Assembly (NCBI GenBank): GCA_902786745.1
Contig: CADADR010000014.1
Span: 1 to 50,966, forward strand
Origin: an uncultured Bacteroidia bacterium
Lineage (GTDB): Bacteria > Bacteroidota > Bacteroidia > Bacteroidales > F082
DNA length: 50,966 nt
Direction: 5' to 3'
Under the pieces are notes generated by a model, which ran no database searches, had not been told where the DNA came from, and saw only the letters and a list, made by a program, of their open reading frames with translations. Shown one piece after another: positions 16,755-25,961 of the stretch. Both the position numbers and the translations under genes were made by a program. Positions within the stretch are counted from its first letter, which is position 1. Each line of letters starts with the position of its first letter.

Positions 16755-18983
16755 ATGAAAACAATTACTATGGAAATCAAAGATGCCATTACCAGATGCC
16801 TAATGGCATTTGTTATCGTGTTTGGCATCGGGCTACATAAAGCGGAGGCCCAGCTCGTGATTACACCTGGAAATGAGATTCAGGGTTGGACGGCTGATTC
16901 GTTGGTCAGAAATGTTTTGATGAGCGGTGGTGTTTCGATATCAAACGTGCGTTTTAATGGATATGACGATGATTTGGTATGTGATAACATTGGCATATTT
17001 GAGACGGGCATAACGCCCACCAATCTGGGCATTGAAAGTGGTTTGGTCATCGCTACGGGAAATGTCAGAGTCGCGGAAGGGCCTAATGATTTAACTGAAA
17101 AGAACGACTCGACTACATGTTCTGGCTATTATGATAGCAGTTTGGCCCGATTGGCTACAGATTCCATCTATGATGTGGCAGTATTGGAGTTTGATTTTGT
17201 TCCATGGGATAGCATTATCTCGTTTTCCTATGTATTTGGATCAGAGGAATATCCGGAGTATGTCGACGGTCCTTATAACGATGTGTTCGGCTTTTTTGTG
17301 AGTGGTCTTAATCCCGATGGTGGCGCGTATACTAACACCAATATGGCTTTGATACCGGGAACCACCGAGGTGGTTTCCATTAATACGGTGAACGACCATC
17401 ACAATCAGCAGTATTATGTTGACAATGCAGGGGGAAGTACGATTCAGTTTGATGGCTTTACGGTGGTAATGACCGTCAGTTTCAAGGTGGTGCCCATGAC
17501 GCAATACCATATCAAGATGGGTATTTGTGATGTTGGAGACTTTTTTGCGGATTCTGGAGTGTTTCTCGAAGCCAATAGTTTCCAGTCGCCCATGTCTTAT
17601 GCCATGTTATTGGATGGAATGCATTATATGGAAATACCGGACGGATATCAATTCTGCACCAATCGCCTCATCGATTTTGAGACCGAGACAACGTGGAACT
17701 ACGATAATGTGAAATGGTATTTTGGCGATGGCACTTCTGCACAGGGGCTACATGTGCAGCACGCCTATACCCGTGATGGCTTCTATGAGGTGATGAATGT
17801 GTTGTATAATCCATATCGGGCGATGGATTCGGTTTATCTTTCCAAAGTCATCGAAGTCAGGTCGAAATATGGCAGCGAAGAAGGCTTTACATGCTACGAT
17901 GTGCCTTATCTCTGGCATGGGATGCAACTCAGCGAGCCAGGCATTTACACTGATACGTTGGAGTCGTATATGGGCTGCGATAGCATTGTGACGTTGAATC
18001 TTTCGGTTGGTGACTTCTTTTTGACCGATACTGTGGCAGAGTCATGCGATTTGTTTAAATGGTATGGACAGACATATAATACATCGGGACAATATGAGCA
18101 TACGCTGCTGTCGACGATGGGTTGTGATAGTATCATAAGGCTTCACCTGACCGTAAATCACGTCGTGGAGACCGATACCGTGGCTACTTCTTGTGGAACA
18201 TTTACATGGTACGGGCAGACGTATCAAACCTCGGGACAATACGAACACATCTTGAGGACGGTGATGGGATGCGACAGCATTATCAGGCTTCATCTAAATA
18301 TTGATCCTGTGATGGAATCCGACACCACGGCTATCTCATGTGGTGGATTTACATGGCATGGCCGTACTTATGATTCATCAGGCGACTATGAACAATTGTT
18401 CCAAACCGCTTTGGGCTGTGACAGTCTTGTCATCCTACATCTTACCGTCAATCAAGAGTCCTTGCAACGAGCCCTTCAAGGACCGACACAGGTGGCCGCA
18501 GCAAGTAACATGATTTATGCCAATTATGAGTATTTTGTTTCCGACTCCTTGAGTCTGCCGCCAAATACGCTTAACTGGAGTTGCACCCACCCTGATTGGA
18601 TTGTCAGCCCAAGCGAGAATCGATACCATTGCCATTTGTGGGTAACAAACATCGGTCAAGGTACGCTGATTGCCAGAACCGAGCACGATTGCGATACAGT
18701 GTATAGTATCGACATCAACGCGACCTGGTTCGACGTGGATGAGGATAATGGCATTCCCCTCAAGTTGTTCCCCAATCCTGCGCAAACAGAGGTAACGGTT
18801 CAGGCTGAAGAAATCCTACGCATCCGTATTATTGATGCTATAGGGCAGGTGGCCTTGGAAAAGATTTTCGATCAGACGGATGCCGCCTGCATAGATATCG
18901 GCATCATACCTCAAGGCGTATACCTTGTGGAGGTATCGACAAAAAAAGGAAAGACGATGCGAAAGCTGGTCGTGTCAAGGTGA
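16755..18983 (+). CDS. Choice-of-anchor L protein with PKD domain and T9SS sorting domain
   Basis: A 742-residue exported protein. A signal peptide (about 1-33, ending KAEAQ) precedes a choice-of-anchor L domain (about 50-280; NLGIESGLVIATG, SYVFGSEEYPEYV, NDVFGFFVSG). A PKD-like fold follows (VKWYFGDGT ... HAYTRDGFYEV, about 317-355). Four repeats of about 50-60 residues come next, each ending GCDSIIRLHL or similar. The C-terminus (LKLFPNPAQTEVTV ... GKTMRKLVVSR) is a type A T9SS domain, so the protein should pass the outer membrane by type IX secretion and be attached at the surface. A role in adhesion or substrate binding is inferred, not seen. Confidence 0.85.
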   Translation: MKTITMEIKDAITRCLMAFVIVFGIGLHKAEAQLVITPGNEIQGWTADSLVRNVLMSGGVSISNVRFNGYDDDLVCDNIGIFETGITPTNLGIESGLVIATGNVRVAEGPNDLTEKNDSTTCSGYYDSSLARLATDSIYDVAVLEFDFVPWDSIISFSYVFGSEEYPEYVDGPYNDVFGFFVSGLNPDGGAYTNTNMALIPGTTEVVSINTVNDHHNQQYYVDNAGGSTIQFDGFTVVMTVSFKVVPMTQYHIKMGICDVGDFFADSGVFLEANSFQSPMSYAMLLDGMHYMEIPDGYQFCTNRLIDFETETTWNYDNVKWYFGDGTSAQGLHVQHAYTRDGFYEVMNVLYNPYRAMDSVYLSKVIEVRSKYGSEEGFTCYDVPYLWHGMQLSEPGIYTDTLESYMGCDSIVTLNLSVGDFFLTDTVAESCDLFKWYGQTYNTSGQYEHTLLSTMGCDSIIRLHLTVNHVVETDTVATSCGTFTWYGQTYQTSGQYEHILRTVMGCDSIIRLHLNIDPVMESDTTAISCGGFTWHGRTYDSSGDYEQLFQTALGCDSLVILHLTVNQESLQRALQGPTQVAAASNMIYANYEYFVSDSLSLPPNTLNWSCTHPDWIVSPSENRYHCHLWVTNIGQGTLIARTEHDCDTVYSIDINATWFDVDEDNGIPLKLFPNPAQTEVTVQAEEILRIRIIDAIGQVALEKIFDQTDAACIDIGIIPQGVYLVEVSTKKGKTMRKLVVSR
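17872..18460 (+). repeat. Four in-frame repeats within the T9SS protein
   Basis: Four units of roughly 45-55 codons each run SC..F.WyGqtY..SGqYeh....mGCDSI..L.L.V. The middle two (ESCDLFKWYGQTYNTSG and TSCGTFTWYGQTYQTSG) are the most alike, and the first is the most diverged. Each unit has a paired cysteine early and in GCDS, suggesting one disulfide per module. Confidence 0.75.
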
Positions 18984-19022
18984 TTCAAAAACTGAGCGTT
19001 AATTGTTTTAATATTCGATTTT

Positions 19023-22000
19023 ATGAAAATCAAATTCTTATTTCTTTCAATCCTACTGATGGGTGCTTTTTCGTTAAGCGCCCAGGAGGAAGCCAAAATG
19101 CTGCGCTTCCCGACTATCCACGGCAATAACGTGGTGTTCAGCTATGGCGGTGACCTTTATTCCGTCGACATCAAGGGCGGCATTGCCCACAAAATCACCA
19201 ACGATGCCAATGGTTATGAGATGTTCGCGCGTTTCTCGCCCGATGGCAAACACTTGGCCTTCACTGCACAGTATGACGGCAACACGGAGGTCTATGTCAT
19301 GCCTTATCCCGAGTGTGGCACGCCAACGCGTTTGACTTATACGCCTACCTTAGGCCGCGACGACATCAGCGACCGCATGGGCCCGAACAACATTGTCATG
19401 GCGTGGAAGGACAACGAGAACATCGTCTTCCGTTCGCGTAAGGAAAGTTGGGATGACTTCGTGGGTCAGCTCTTTCTCGCCAATATCAATGGCGGACTTG
19501 CCGAACAACTTCCTCTGCCCGAAGGTGGCTGGATCTCGTATTCGCCCGACGGCAAACAGATTGCCTACAACCGCGTGATGCGTGAGTTCCGTACTTGGAA
19601 ATACTACCGTGGCGGCATGGCCGACGATGTGTGGATCTATGACTTCAAGTCGAAGAAGATCGAGAATATCACCAACAACAACGCACAGGACATTTTCCCG
19701 ATGTGGGTCGGGAACAAGGTGTATTTCTGTTCCGACCGCGACCGCACGATGAACCTGTTTTGTTACGACCGTGGCACCAAGCAGACCACCAAGGTGACCG
19801 ACTACACCTATTATGACATCAAGTGGCCTTCGCTCGGCGACAAGGATATCGTTTATGAAAACGGCGGTCAACTGTTCCGTTACAACCTGGCTGATGGCAA
19901 GGTCTATCCCATTCCTGTGCAGATGGCGAATGACAATAAGTCGACGCGCACCAAGTATGTGGATGCTTCCAATTTCATCAACACGAGCAGCATTTCGCCT
20001 GATGCCAAGCGCGTGGCCTTCGGTGCCCGCGGTGACGTGTGGACGGTGCCGGTCAAGTCGGGTATCACGAGGAATCTGACCCAGAGCGACAATGCCCACG
20101 ACCGCAATGTGGCATGGTCGCCCGACGGCAAATACATCGCCTACATCAGCGACCGCACGGGCGAGGATGAGATTTACATTCAAGCCCAAGACGGCAAGGA
20201 AGAAGCCATTCAGCTGACCAAGAATTCAGATACATACAAGTATAACCTCCTCTGGTCACCCGACAGCAAGAAAATCCTTTGGGATGACAAGATGAACCGC
20301 ATCAATATGGTAGACGTGGCTTCCAAGAAAGTCACTGAAGTGGCCAGCAGCAAGGCGGGCGAGATGGATGACTTCTGCTGGTCGCCCGACAGCCGTTGGA
20401 TTGCCTACGCCATGCCGAGCACTTTCAGCGTGAGCCAGATCCACATCTACAATGTCGAATCAGGAAAGGATGAGACGGTTACCGACAGTTGGTACAACTC
20501 CTCGTCGCCTGCCTTCGACAAGAGTGGCAAGTACCTCTATTTCACCTCCGAGCGCGACTTTCGCCCGACCTATGGCTGGCTGGAGTGGAACCATGTCTAT
20601 ACGGATATGTCGAAGATTTATCTGATTACCTTGCAGAAAGACACGCCTTCGCCGTTCTTGACGGAGAATGATGAGGTGAAAGTGGAGGGAGAGAAAGACG
20701 AGCATAAGGACGGCCCTGAAAAACCTGATGGTCCGAAGAGCAAAAAAGAAGGAAAGGGAGGCCCTTCGACAGGCTCAGGGGCCTCAGAGGGCAAGAAAGA
20801 AGTAAAAGAAGTGAAGATCGACTTCGACGGCATCAGCAATAGGGTAGTGGTGCTGCCTGTCAATGCAGGTAGATACTGGAACCTGACGGGTGTGGAGAAC
20901 GGCTTGTATTACGTGGCGGCCGGACGCAATGGCGGTGGCCTCGGCTATTTCGATGCCAAGTCGAAGAAATGCACTTCCATTGGTGGCTTTGGCTATCAAC
21001 TCACGCCCGACGGCACCAAGATGCTCATGCGCGAAGGCCGTGGCTATAAGGTCGTCAATGCGCCCAAAGGCCCCACGCCTGGCGGCGGCAAGCCGGGTGA
21101 AGGTGGCAAAGGCGATGACGTCATCGACCTCTCGAACATGAAGAAATGGGTCGACTTGCGCACCGAGTGGACGCAGATCTACAACGAGGCCTGGCGCCAG
21201 ATGCGAGACTTCTTCTATGCGCCCAACATGCATGGCGTGGATTGGCCTGCCATGAAAGAGAAATACGGCAAGCTGTTGTCTTATTGCGCCGACCGTAACG
21301 ATGTGAACTACCTCATTGGCGAACTGATTGGAGAAATCAACATCGGTCACGCTTATGTGGGTGAAGGCGACCGCGTGAAACCCGAGCGCATCCCCATGGG
21401 TATGCTGGGCTGCCGCATCCACCGTGACAAGTCGGGTTACTACCAAATCGACAAGATCCTGAAAGGTGAGAACTGGAACGAGAAGACCCGTTCGCCGCTG
21501 ACCGAGGTGGGCGTGAACGCCAAGGAAGGCGACTACATCATTGCCATTGACGGACAGAGCACCAAGGACATGAATGACATGTATGCCGCCCTCATCGGCA
21601 AAGCCGACAAGGCGGTGCTGCTGACCTTGAATAACAAAGCTTCGGAGAGTGGCGCCCGCGATGTGGTGGTGCGTCCCATTGCCGACGAAACGGGTTTGTA
21701 CTATTACAATTGGGTGCAAGGCAATGTGGAGAAGGTGAGCAAGGCCACCAACGGACAGGTGGGCTATATCCACATTCCCGACATGGGTGTGGAAGGCTTG
21801 AACGAGTTCGCCAAGTACTTCTATCCCCAACTCGACAAGAAGGCCCTCATCATCGATGACCGTGGCAACGGTGGCGGCAATGTCAGCCCGATGATTGTGG
21901 AGCGCTTGCGCCGCGAGCTGTCGATGTACGACGTGATGCGCAATGGCGAGCCCGAGACCAAGCCCACCAAGATGATGCTGGGTCCCAAGGTGCTGCTGTT

Positions 22001-22355
22001 TAACAAGTACTCCGCTTCAGATGGCGACTTGTTCCCCTATCAGTTCAAGAAGCACAAAATCGGTACGACCATCGGTATGCGCTCTTGGGGCGGTGTGGTC
22101 GGCATCCGTGGCAGTCTGCCTTTCATTGACGGTGGCTCTCTGACCCGTCCCGAGTTCGCTCCTTTCGACGAGAAAGGCAACTGGGTCATCGAAGGCTATG
22201 GCGTCGATCCCGACATCGTCGTCGACAACAATCCCGCTCGTGAGTTTGATGGCGTTGACGACCAACTCAACAAGGCCATCGAAGTCATACTAGAGCAGAT
22301 GAAGAGTTATCCTGACATTCCCGAGATTCCTGCTTGGCCGGATAAGACTAAATAA
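19023..22355 (+). CDS. Tricorn-like S41 family peptidase, exported
   Basis: A 1110-residue protein with signal peptide (MKIKFLFLSILLMGAFSLSAQ). Two beta-propeller regions of PD40/WD40-like repeats (SPDGKHLAFTAQ, SPDGKYIAYISD, SPDSRWIAYAMP) are followed by the tricorn C1 helical region, a PDZ domain (GYYQIDKI ... GDYIIAIDGQS) and the S41 core. In the core, NKYSASDGDLF holds the catalytic Ser-Asp, SWGGVVGIRG shapes the oxyanion region and VIEGYGVDPD the Glu. IGHAYV carries the expected His, with Gly where tricorn has Ser. It would degrade peptides in the periplasm. A REP-like repeat (20759-20784) lengthens a charged K/E/P linker in frame. Confidence 0.9.
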   Translation: MKIKFLFLSILLMGAFSLSAQEEAKMLRFPTIHGNNVVFSYGGDLYSVDIKGGIAHKITNDANGYEMFARFSPDGKHLAFTAQYDGNTEVYVMPYPECGTPTRLTYTPTLGRDDISDRMGPNNIVMAWKDNENIVFRSRKESWDDFVGQLFLANINGGLAEQLPLPEGGWISYSPDGKQIAYNRVMREFRTWKYYRGGMADDVWIYDFKSKKIENITNNNAQDIFPMWVGNKVYFCSDRDRTMNLFCYDRGTKQTTKVTDYTYYDIKWPSLGDKDIVYENGGQLFRYNLADGKVYPIPVQMANDNKSTRTKYVDASNFINTSSISPDAKRVAFGARGDVWTVPVKSGITRNLTQSDNAHDRNVAWSPDGKYIAYISDRTGEDEIYIQAQDGKEEAIQLTKNSDTYKYNLLWSPDSKKILWDDKMNRINMVDVASKKVTEVASSKAGEMDDFCWSPDSRWIAYAMPSTFSVSQIHIYNVESGKDETVTDSWYNSSSPAFDKSGKYLYFTSERDFRPTYGWLEWNHVYTDMSKIYLITLQKDTPSPFLTENDEVKVEGEKDEHKDGPEKPDGPKSKKEGKGGPSTGSGASEGKKEVKEVKIDFDGISNRVVVLPVNAGRYWNLTGVENGLYYVAAGRNGGGLGYFDAKSKKCTSIGGFGYQLTPDGTKMLMREGRGYKVVNAPKGPTPGGGKPGEGGKGDDVIDLSNMKKWVDLRTEWTQIYNEAWRQMRDFFYAPNMHGVDWPAMKEKYGKLLSYCADRNDVNYLIGELIGEINIGHAYVGEGDRVKPERIPMGMLGCRIHRDKSGYYQIDKILKGENWNEKTRSPLTEVGVNAKEGDYIIAIDGQSTKDMNDMYAALIGKADKAVLLTLNNKASESGARDVVVRPIADETGLYYYNWVQGNVEKVSKATNGQVGYIHIPDMGVEGLNEFAKYFYPQLDKKALIIDDRGNGGGNVSPMIVERLRRELSMYDVMRNGEPETKPTKMMLGPKVLLFNKYSASDGDLFPYQFKKHKIGTTIGMRSWGGVVGIRGSLPFIDGGSLTRPEFAPFDEKGNWVIEGYGVDPDIVVDNNPAREFDGVDDQLNKAIEVILEQMKSYPDIPEIPAWPDKTK
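20759..20784. repeat. REP-like palindromic repeat, copy 3 (inside a gene)
   Basis: AGGCCCT, TCGACAGGCTC, AGGGGCCT. Same loop core as copies at 7893 and 15354, with a longer stem. It is in frame in the low-complexity linker of the tricorn-like peptidase and encodes PSTGSGAS. Confidence 0.7.
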
Positions 22356-22371
22356 CTCATAGTTTGATTTG

Positions 22372-22407
22372 AAAAAGGCTGTTTTCCAATTGGAGACAGC
22401 CTTTTTT
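22372..22407 (+). terminator. Terminator of the tricorn-like peptidase gene
   Basis: AAAAAGGCTGT (22372-22382) pairs with ACAGCCTTTTT (22396-22406), with an inner CCAATTGG. It lies 17 bases after the stop codon. Confidence 0.88.
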
Positions 22408-22496
22408 GCTTTGTAGGTGAATGAATGAGGCGAAAAACGATGCTATTTACATCAAATTTTGATGCGAATACGGGCTTTATTTGTTGCATTGCAAAG

Positions 22497-22531
22497 AAAA
22501 AGTCCGTCGGATGACTCCAACGGACTCTTTC
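22497..22531 (-). terminator. Terminator of the rpe-pepD unit
   Basis: AGTCCGT (22501-22507) and ACGGACT (22520-22526) form the stem; the preceding A run on the plus strand gives a U tract for minus-strand transcripts. It lies 20 bases beyond the pepD stop. Confidence 0.8.
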
Positions 22532-22550
22532 AAATCAGGTTAAACCTCTA

Positions 22551-24302
22551 TTATTTGCCTTTCTTCATAGGATTCCTCTTGGCTGCAGTCTGCTTAGTCG
22601 TGGCTTTGCTGACAGCGGCTTTCTGGACAGACGCGGTCTTCTTGCTGCCAACGGCTTTCTTGGCTTGGGACTTTTGGGCGGGTGCTTTTGTGCGCGCGCT
22701 CTTCTTGGCAACAGCAGCCTTGGCATCAACTTTTTCTTCGGCTGCTTTCTTAGTTGTCGCTTTCTTGGTTGCCTTCTTGGTCTCTTTCTTGGCTGCAGCC
22801 TTATTAGCGGTAGACTGTTTCTTTGGCTTAGGCATTTCAGCAGTCGTTGGCACGTTCTTCAGGATGTCGCACATGAAGTCCCAGAACATTTGGACAGTGG
22901 CGATTTCGCAGCGCTCGTCGGGTGAGTGAACGCCGCGCAAGGTGGGACCGAAGCTGATCATGTCCATGCCCGGAATCTTGTCGCCGATGAGGCCGCATTC
23001 CAGTCCGGCGTGGATGGCACGCACCTTCGGATCTTTCTTGAAGCGTTTCTTGTAGCAGTTCACTGCGACGTCCAAGATAGCGCTGTTGGGGTTGGGTGCC
23101 CAGCCCGGATAGCCGTCGGTGTGCTCCACGTCGGCATCGGCGAGGCTCCACACGGCTTCCACCATGTTGGCGATGTCTTGCTTCGATGACTCGATGGAGC
23201 TACGCTGTGAGGTCTGGATGAAGAAATAGCCTTCCTTCTTCTTGCAGGAAGCGAGGTTGGTCGAGGTCTCCACAAAGTTCGGGATGGTCTGCGACATGGC
23301 GATGACACCATGAGGGCAGGCATAGAGGCCGTTCAGCAGGTTGTACTGGGCCATCTCGTCGATGACCACGTCGGGCTGCACCTCGGCAACTTCTGCCGTG
23401 ACTTTCAGTCCGGGTTCAGTCACTTGGTATTCTTGCTTGAAGTGCTTCTCCATGTCCTTCACATAGTGCAGGAAGTGCTCGATGCTGTCGTTCGGCACGA
23501 AGGCCACTGCCGTGGCTTCGCGGGCGATGGCGTTACGCAGGTTGCCGCCTTGGAAGTCGTAGAGTTGAAGGTCGAACCAGTTGGTGCCTTGCCACAGGAT
23601 GCGGGTCAGCAGCTTGTTGGCGTTGGCCAGGTTCTTGTTGATGTCGTCGCCGCTGTGGCCGCCTTTCAGGCCGCTCACGGTGATACGGTAGGCGGTGCTG
23701 TCCTCAGGAGCAGGCTCCAGCTCGTACCACACCTTCACGATGGTGTCCATGCCACCAGCGCAGCCGATGAAGATCTCGCCTTCGTCCTCGCTGTCGAGGT
23801 TGAGGAGGATACGGCCGGTGAAGTCTTCCGGGTCGAGTTTCATGGCGCCCGTGAGGCCCGTCTCTTCGTCGACGGTGAAAATGCACTCGAGCGGACCGTG
23901 TTCTACCTTCGGGTCGGCGATGACGGCCAAAGCCGCAGCCACGCCGATGCCGTCGTCAGCGCCGAGGGTCGTGCCGTTGGCATGCAGCCACTCGCCTTTG
24001 ATGACGGGTTCGATGGGGTCTTTCTCGAAGTCGTGCTTCTTGTCACCGTTCTTCTCGCACACCATGTCCATGTGGGCTTGCAGGATGACGGTCTGGCGGT
24101 CTTCCATGCCCTTGGTGGCGGGCACAGTCATGATGATGTTGCCACAGTCTTCCTTGACGTATTTCACTTTATGGTCTTTGGCCCATTTCTCGAGGTAAGC
24201 CACCATTTTGGCTTCCTTCTTCGACGGACGCGGCACACTGAGGATGCCGTTGAACTCTTTCCAAATGCCTTGCGGCTTGAGTTTCAGAATGTCGTTACTC
24301 AT
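22551..24302 (-). CDS. pepD: Aminoacyl-histidine dipeptidase (PepD) with histone H1-like tail
   Basis: M20 family metallo-dipeptidase that hydrolyses dipeptides such as Xaa-His in the cytoplasm. Metal-binding positions are visible: QAHMDMV (His, Asp), LGADDGIGVAAAL (bridging Asp) and VDEETGLTGA (catalytic Glu pair). The ordinary PepD body is complete by about residue 490. The remaining 93 residues are almost wholly Lys, Ala, Thr and Ser (KAAAKKETKKATKKAT and so on), like a histone H1 tail. This tail is encoded at 22551-22832 with no frameshift and ends at a normal stop. The gene starts 4 bases after rpe. Confidence 0.92.
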   Translation of the reverse strand: MSNDILKLKPQGIWKEFNGILSVPRPSKKEAKMVAYLEKWAKDHKVKYVKEDCGNIIMTVPATKGMEDRQTVILQAHMDMVCEKNGDKKHDFEKDPIEPVIKGEWLHANGTTLGADDGIGVAAALAVIADPKVEHGPLECIFTVDEETGLTGAMKLDPEDFTGRILLNLDSEDEGEIFIGCAGGMDTIVKVWYELEPAPEDSTAYRITVSGLKGGHSGDDINKNLANANKLLTRILWQGTNWFDLQLYDFQGGNLRNAIAREATAVAFVPNDSIEHFLHYVKDMEKHFKQEYQVTEPGLKVTAEVAEVQPDVVIDEMAQYNLLNGLYACPHGVIAMSQTIPNFVETSTNLASCKKKEGYFFIQTSQRSSIESSKQDIANMVEAVWSLADADVEHTDGYPGWAPNPNSAILDVAVNCYKKRFKKDPKVRAIHAGLECGLIGDKIPGMDMISFGPTLRGVHSPDERCEIATVQMFWDFMCDILKNVPTTAEMPKPKKQSTANKAAAKKETKKATKKATTKKAAEEKVDAKAAVAKKSARTKAPAQKSQAKKAVGSKKTASVQKAAVSKATTKQTAAKRNPMKKGK

Positions 24303-24306
24303 AATG

Positions 24307-24951
24307 TTAGCGTTTTAGTTGTTTTATTGTTTCGATTGGATTATCTGATTTAAACACCGCGTTGCCCGCGACGAGCACGTCGGCACCCGCCTCGAACAAA
24401 GCCTTGGCGTTATGCGTGTTGACGCCACCGTCCACTTCGATGAGTGCGGAAGCGTGTTGCTCTTCGATCATCAAACGCAACTTCTTGATTTTTTCGTATG
24501 TGCGCTCGATGAATTGTTGCCCGCCGAAGCCTGGGTTGACCGACATGAGGAGCACCACGTCCAGGTCGCCGAGGATGTCCTCCAGCACGCTGACGGGGGT
24601 ATGCGGGTTAAGCACAACACCAGCGTGGATGCCGAGGGCTTTGATCTGTTGTACGGCGCGGTGGATATGGGTGCAGGCCTCATAGTGGAAAGTGATGATG
24701 TCGGCGCCCGCCTTGGCGAAGGCCTCAAAATATTTCTCGGGTTCCACGATCATCAGGTGGACGTCGAGAGGCTTCTGGGCTTTCTTTTTGATGGCTTGCA
24801 CCACGGGGATGCCAAAGGAGATGTTAGGCACGAAGCGGCCGTCCATCACATCGCAGTGGAACCAGTCGGCCTCGCTGCGGTTGACCATCTCGATGTCAGC
24901 TTCCAGGTTGAGGAAGTTGGCGGATAGTAGGGAAGGGGCTATCAAGTTCAT
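24307..24951 (-). CDS. rpe: Ribulose-phosphate 3-epimerase
   Basis: Interconverts ribulose 5-phosphate and xylulose 5-phosphate in the pentose phosphate pathway. The 214-residue TIM barrel starts LIAPSLLSANFLNLEADI and has the metal/catalytic residues in HCDVMDGRFVPNISFG, DVHLMI, SVNPGFGGQ and EVDGGVN. It is followed 4 bases later by pepD, so the two are likely cotranscribed from the TACCTTTG promoter at 24984-24991. Confidence 0.96.
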   Translation of the reverse strand: MNLIAPSLLSANFLNLEADIEMVNRSEADWFHCDVMDGRFVPNISFGIPVVQAIKKKAQKPLDVHLMIVEPEKYFEAFAKAGADIITFHYEACTHIHRAVQQIKALGIHAGVVLNPHTPVSVLEDILGDLDVVLLMSVNPGFGGQQFIERTYEKIKKLRLMIEEQHASALIEVDGGVNTHNAKALFEAGADVLVAGNAVFKSDNPIETIKQLKR

Positions 24952-24983
24952 GGTTGTTCGGTTGATAGTTGTTAGTTATTCTG

Positions 24984-24991
24984 CAAAGGTA
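24984..24991 (-). promoter_or_regulatory. -7 box of the rpe-pepD promoter
   Basis: TACCTTTG on the minus strand, 32 bases upstream of the rpe start. Confidence 0.6.
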
Positions 24992-25013
24992 GAGAATATT
25001 TTTGAACGATAAT

Positions 25014-25045
25014 AAAAAAGCCTCTCAAATTTTGAGAGGCTTTTG
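25014..25045. terminator. Bidirectional-type terminator between rpe and the unknown 239-aa gene
   Basis: GCCTCTCAAA (25020-25029) and TTTGAGAGGC (25031-25040) form a perfect stem flanked by A's and T's. On the minus strand it ends the transcript of the 239-residue gene. Confidence 0.8.
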
Positions 25046-25113
25046 TGAATATAAACCCTAATGGCTTTGTTTTTATTGACAGTCGTTTTGCCCTCTGTTG
25101 ATTTTTCCAACTA

Positions 25114-25833
25114 TCATTTCAGTCCGCCATAGCTTTTGGCTGCGTTTTGCAGGGCTTCTTCTGTGGTGAATTGCTCGTAGTAGGTGCAACGGGTGACGAT
25201 GCCTTGCGACGAGCAGCGTTGACCAATGATATGTACCAAAGCCCAACCTTTCATCTCGTCTGCAAATACATTGTCCACCAAAGCCAGACAACCTTCCATC
25301 TCGGTAAACTCGTTGTACGTCACTTCGCGTACCTGAAAACCCACCGCGGGGCAATTGTTATAAGCATAGTGTTGTTCGGCGGTATACAGCAAAAACCGCT
25401 CAAAAGGTCTTCGGTTGTTGGCTTTGAGGCTGGTGATAAGTGCCGGAGTACCACCCACTTCTCCTAATTGTTGTTGGATGGGCTGCAGTGTGCCACCGCT
25501 CACAGGGATGTCGGGCATCAGCAGCGTGGCGCCGCTCAGAGGGCCGCGTTTGGGTATGAACACAGCAGGTAGTCGGTTGGCTAAGGAGATAAAGCCGAGG
25601 TAGTTCGTCTTTCCCTCGGTGAACATGGGTTGACAGTGCGCCAGTTTTTTCCACAACGCCATGGAGTGACGCATGCGTTGTCGCTGGATGAACTGTTTGC
25701 GGGAGTTGCTGCGCCTGCTTTCTGAATTGGACTTACGCGTGACGACCGAGCCATTTCTGATGTAATTGGTCACGCCAAGTGTAGGGATCTTGCCTATGAT
25801 TTGCATTCCGGCTATAGGTTTCATTTTTACCAT
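25114..25833 (-). CDS. Unknown Bacteroidales protein (possibly DUF6266-like)
   Basis: The 239-residue product has no signal peptide or membrane segment. An N-terminal basic region (about 15-65) with QFIQRQRMRHSMALWKKL is followed by NYLGFISLANRLPAVFIPKR and beta-rich sequence. The overall form (short N-terminus, Arg-rich helix, then repeated beta domains) recalls DUF6266 proteins, but the match is loose and I do not claim it. Starts at 25833 or 25824 are both possible; the longer reading to 25938 would run into the repeat-rich leader. The gene has a long leader (about 240 bases) from a -7 box at 26079-26086. It marks the left edge of the accessory region. Confidence 0.6.
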   Translation of the reverse strand: MVKMKPIAGMQIIGKIPTLGVTNYIRNGSVVTRKSNSESRRSNSRKQFIQRQRMRHSMALWKKLAHCQPMFTEGKTNYLGFISLANRLPAVFIPKRGPLSGATLLMPDIPVSGGTLQPIQQQLGEVGGTPALITSLKANNRRPFERFLLYTAEQHYAYNNCPAVGFQVREVTYNEFTEMEGCLALVDNVFADEMKGWALVHIIGQRCSSQGIVTRCTYYEQFTTEEALQNAAKSYGGLK

Positions 25834-25961
25834 GGTTTCATTCTCATTTAAGTGTTTGTTATGAGTGTTTTGTCTCGTATATGCTTCGTACCAAGCAGGT
25901 AATAGGCTCGGAAGATATTCGATAGTCTTTCGATACATCCTTGTTATTTGTCCTATTATCT

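Noticed and set aside
23310..24353. 347-codon open frame opposite pepD
   Set aside because: Mirror of the PepD reading frame with no motifs or promoter.
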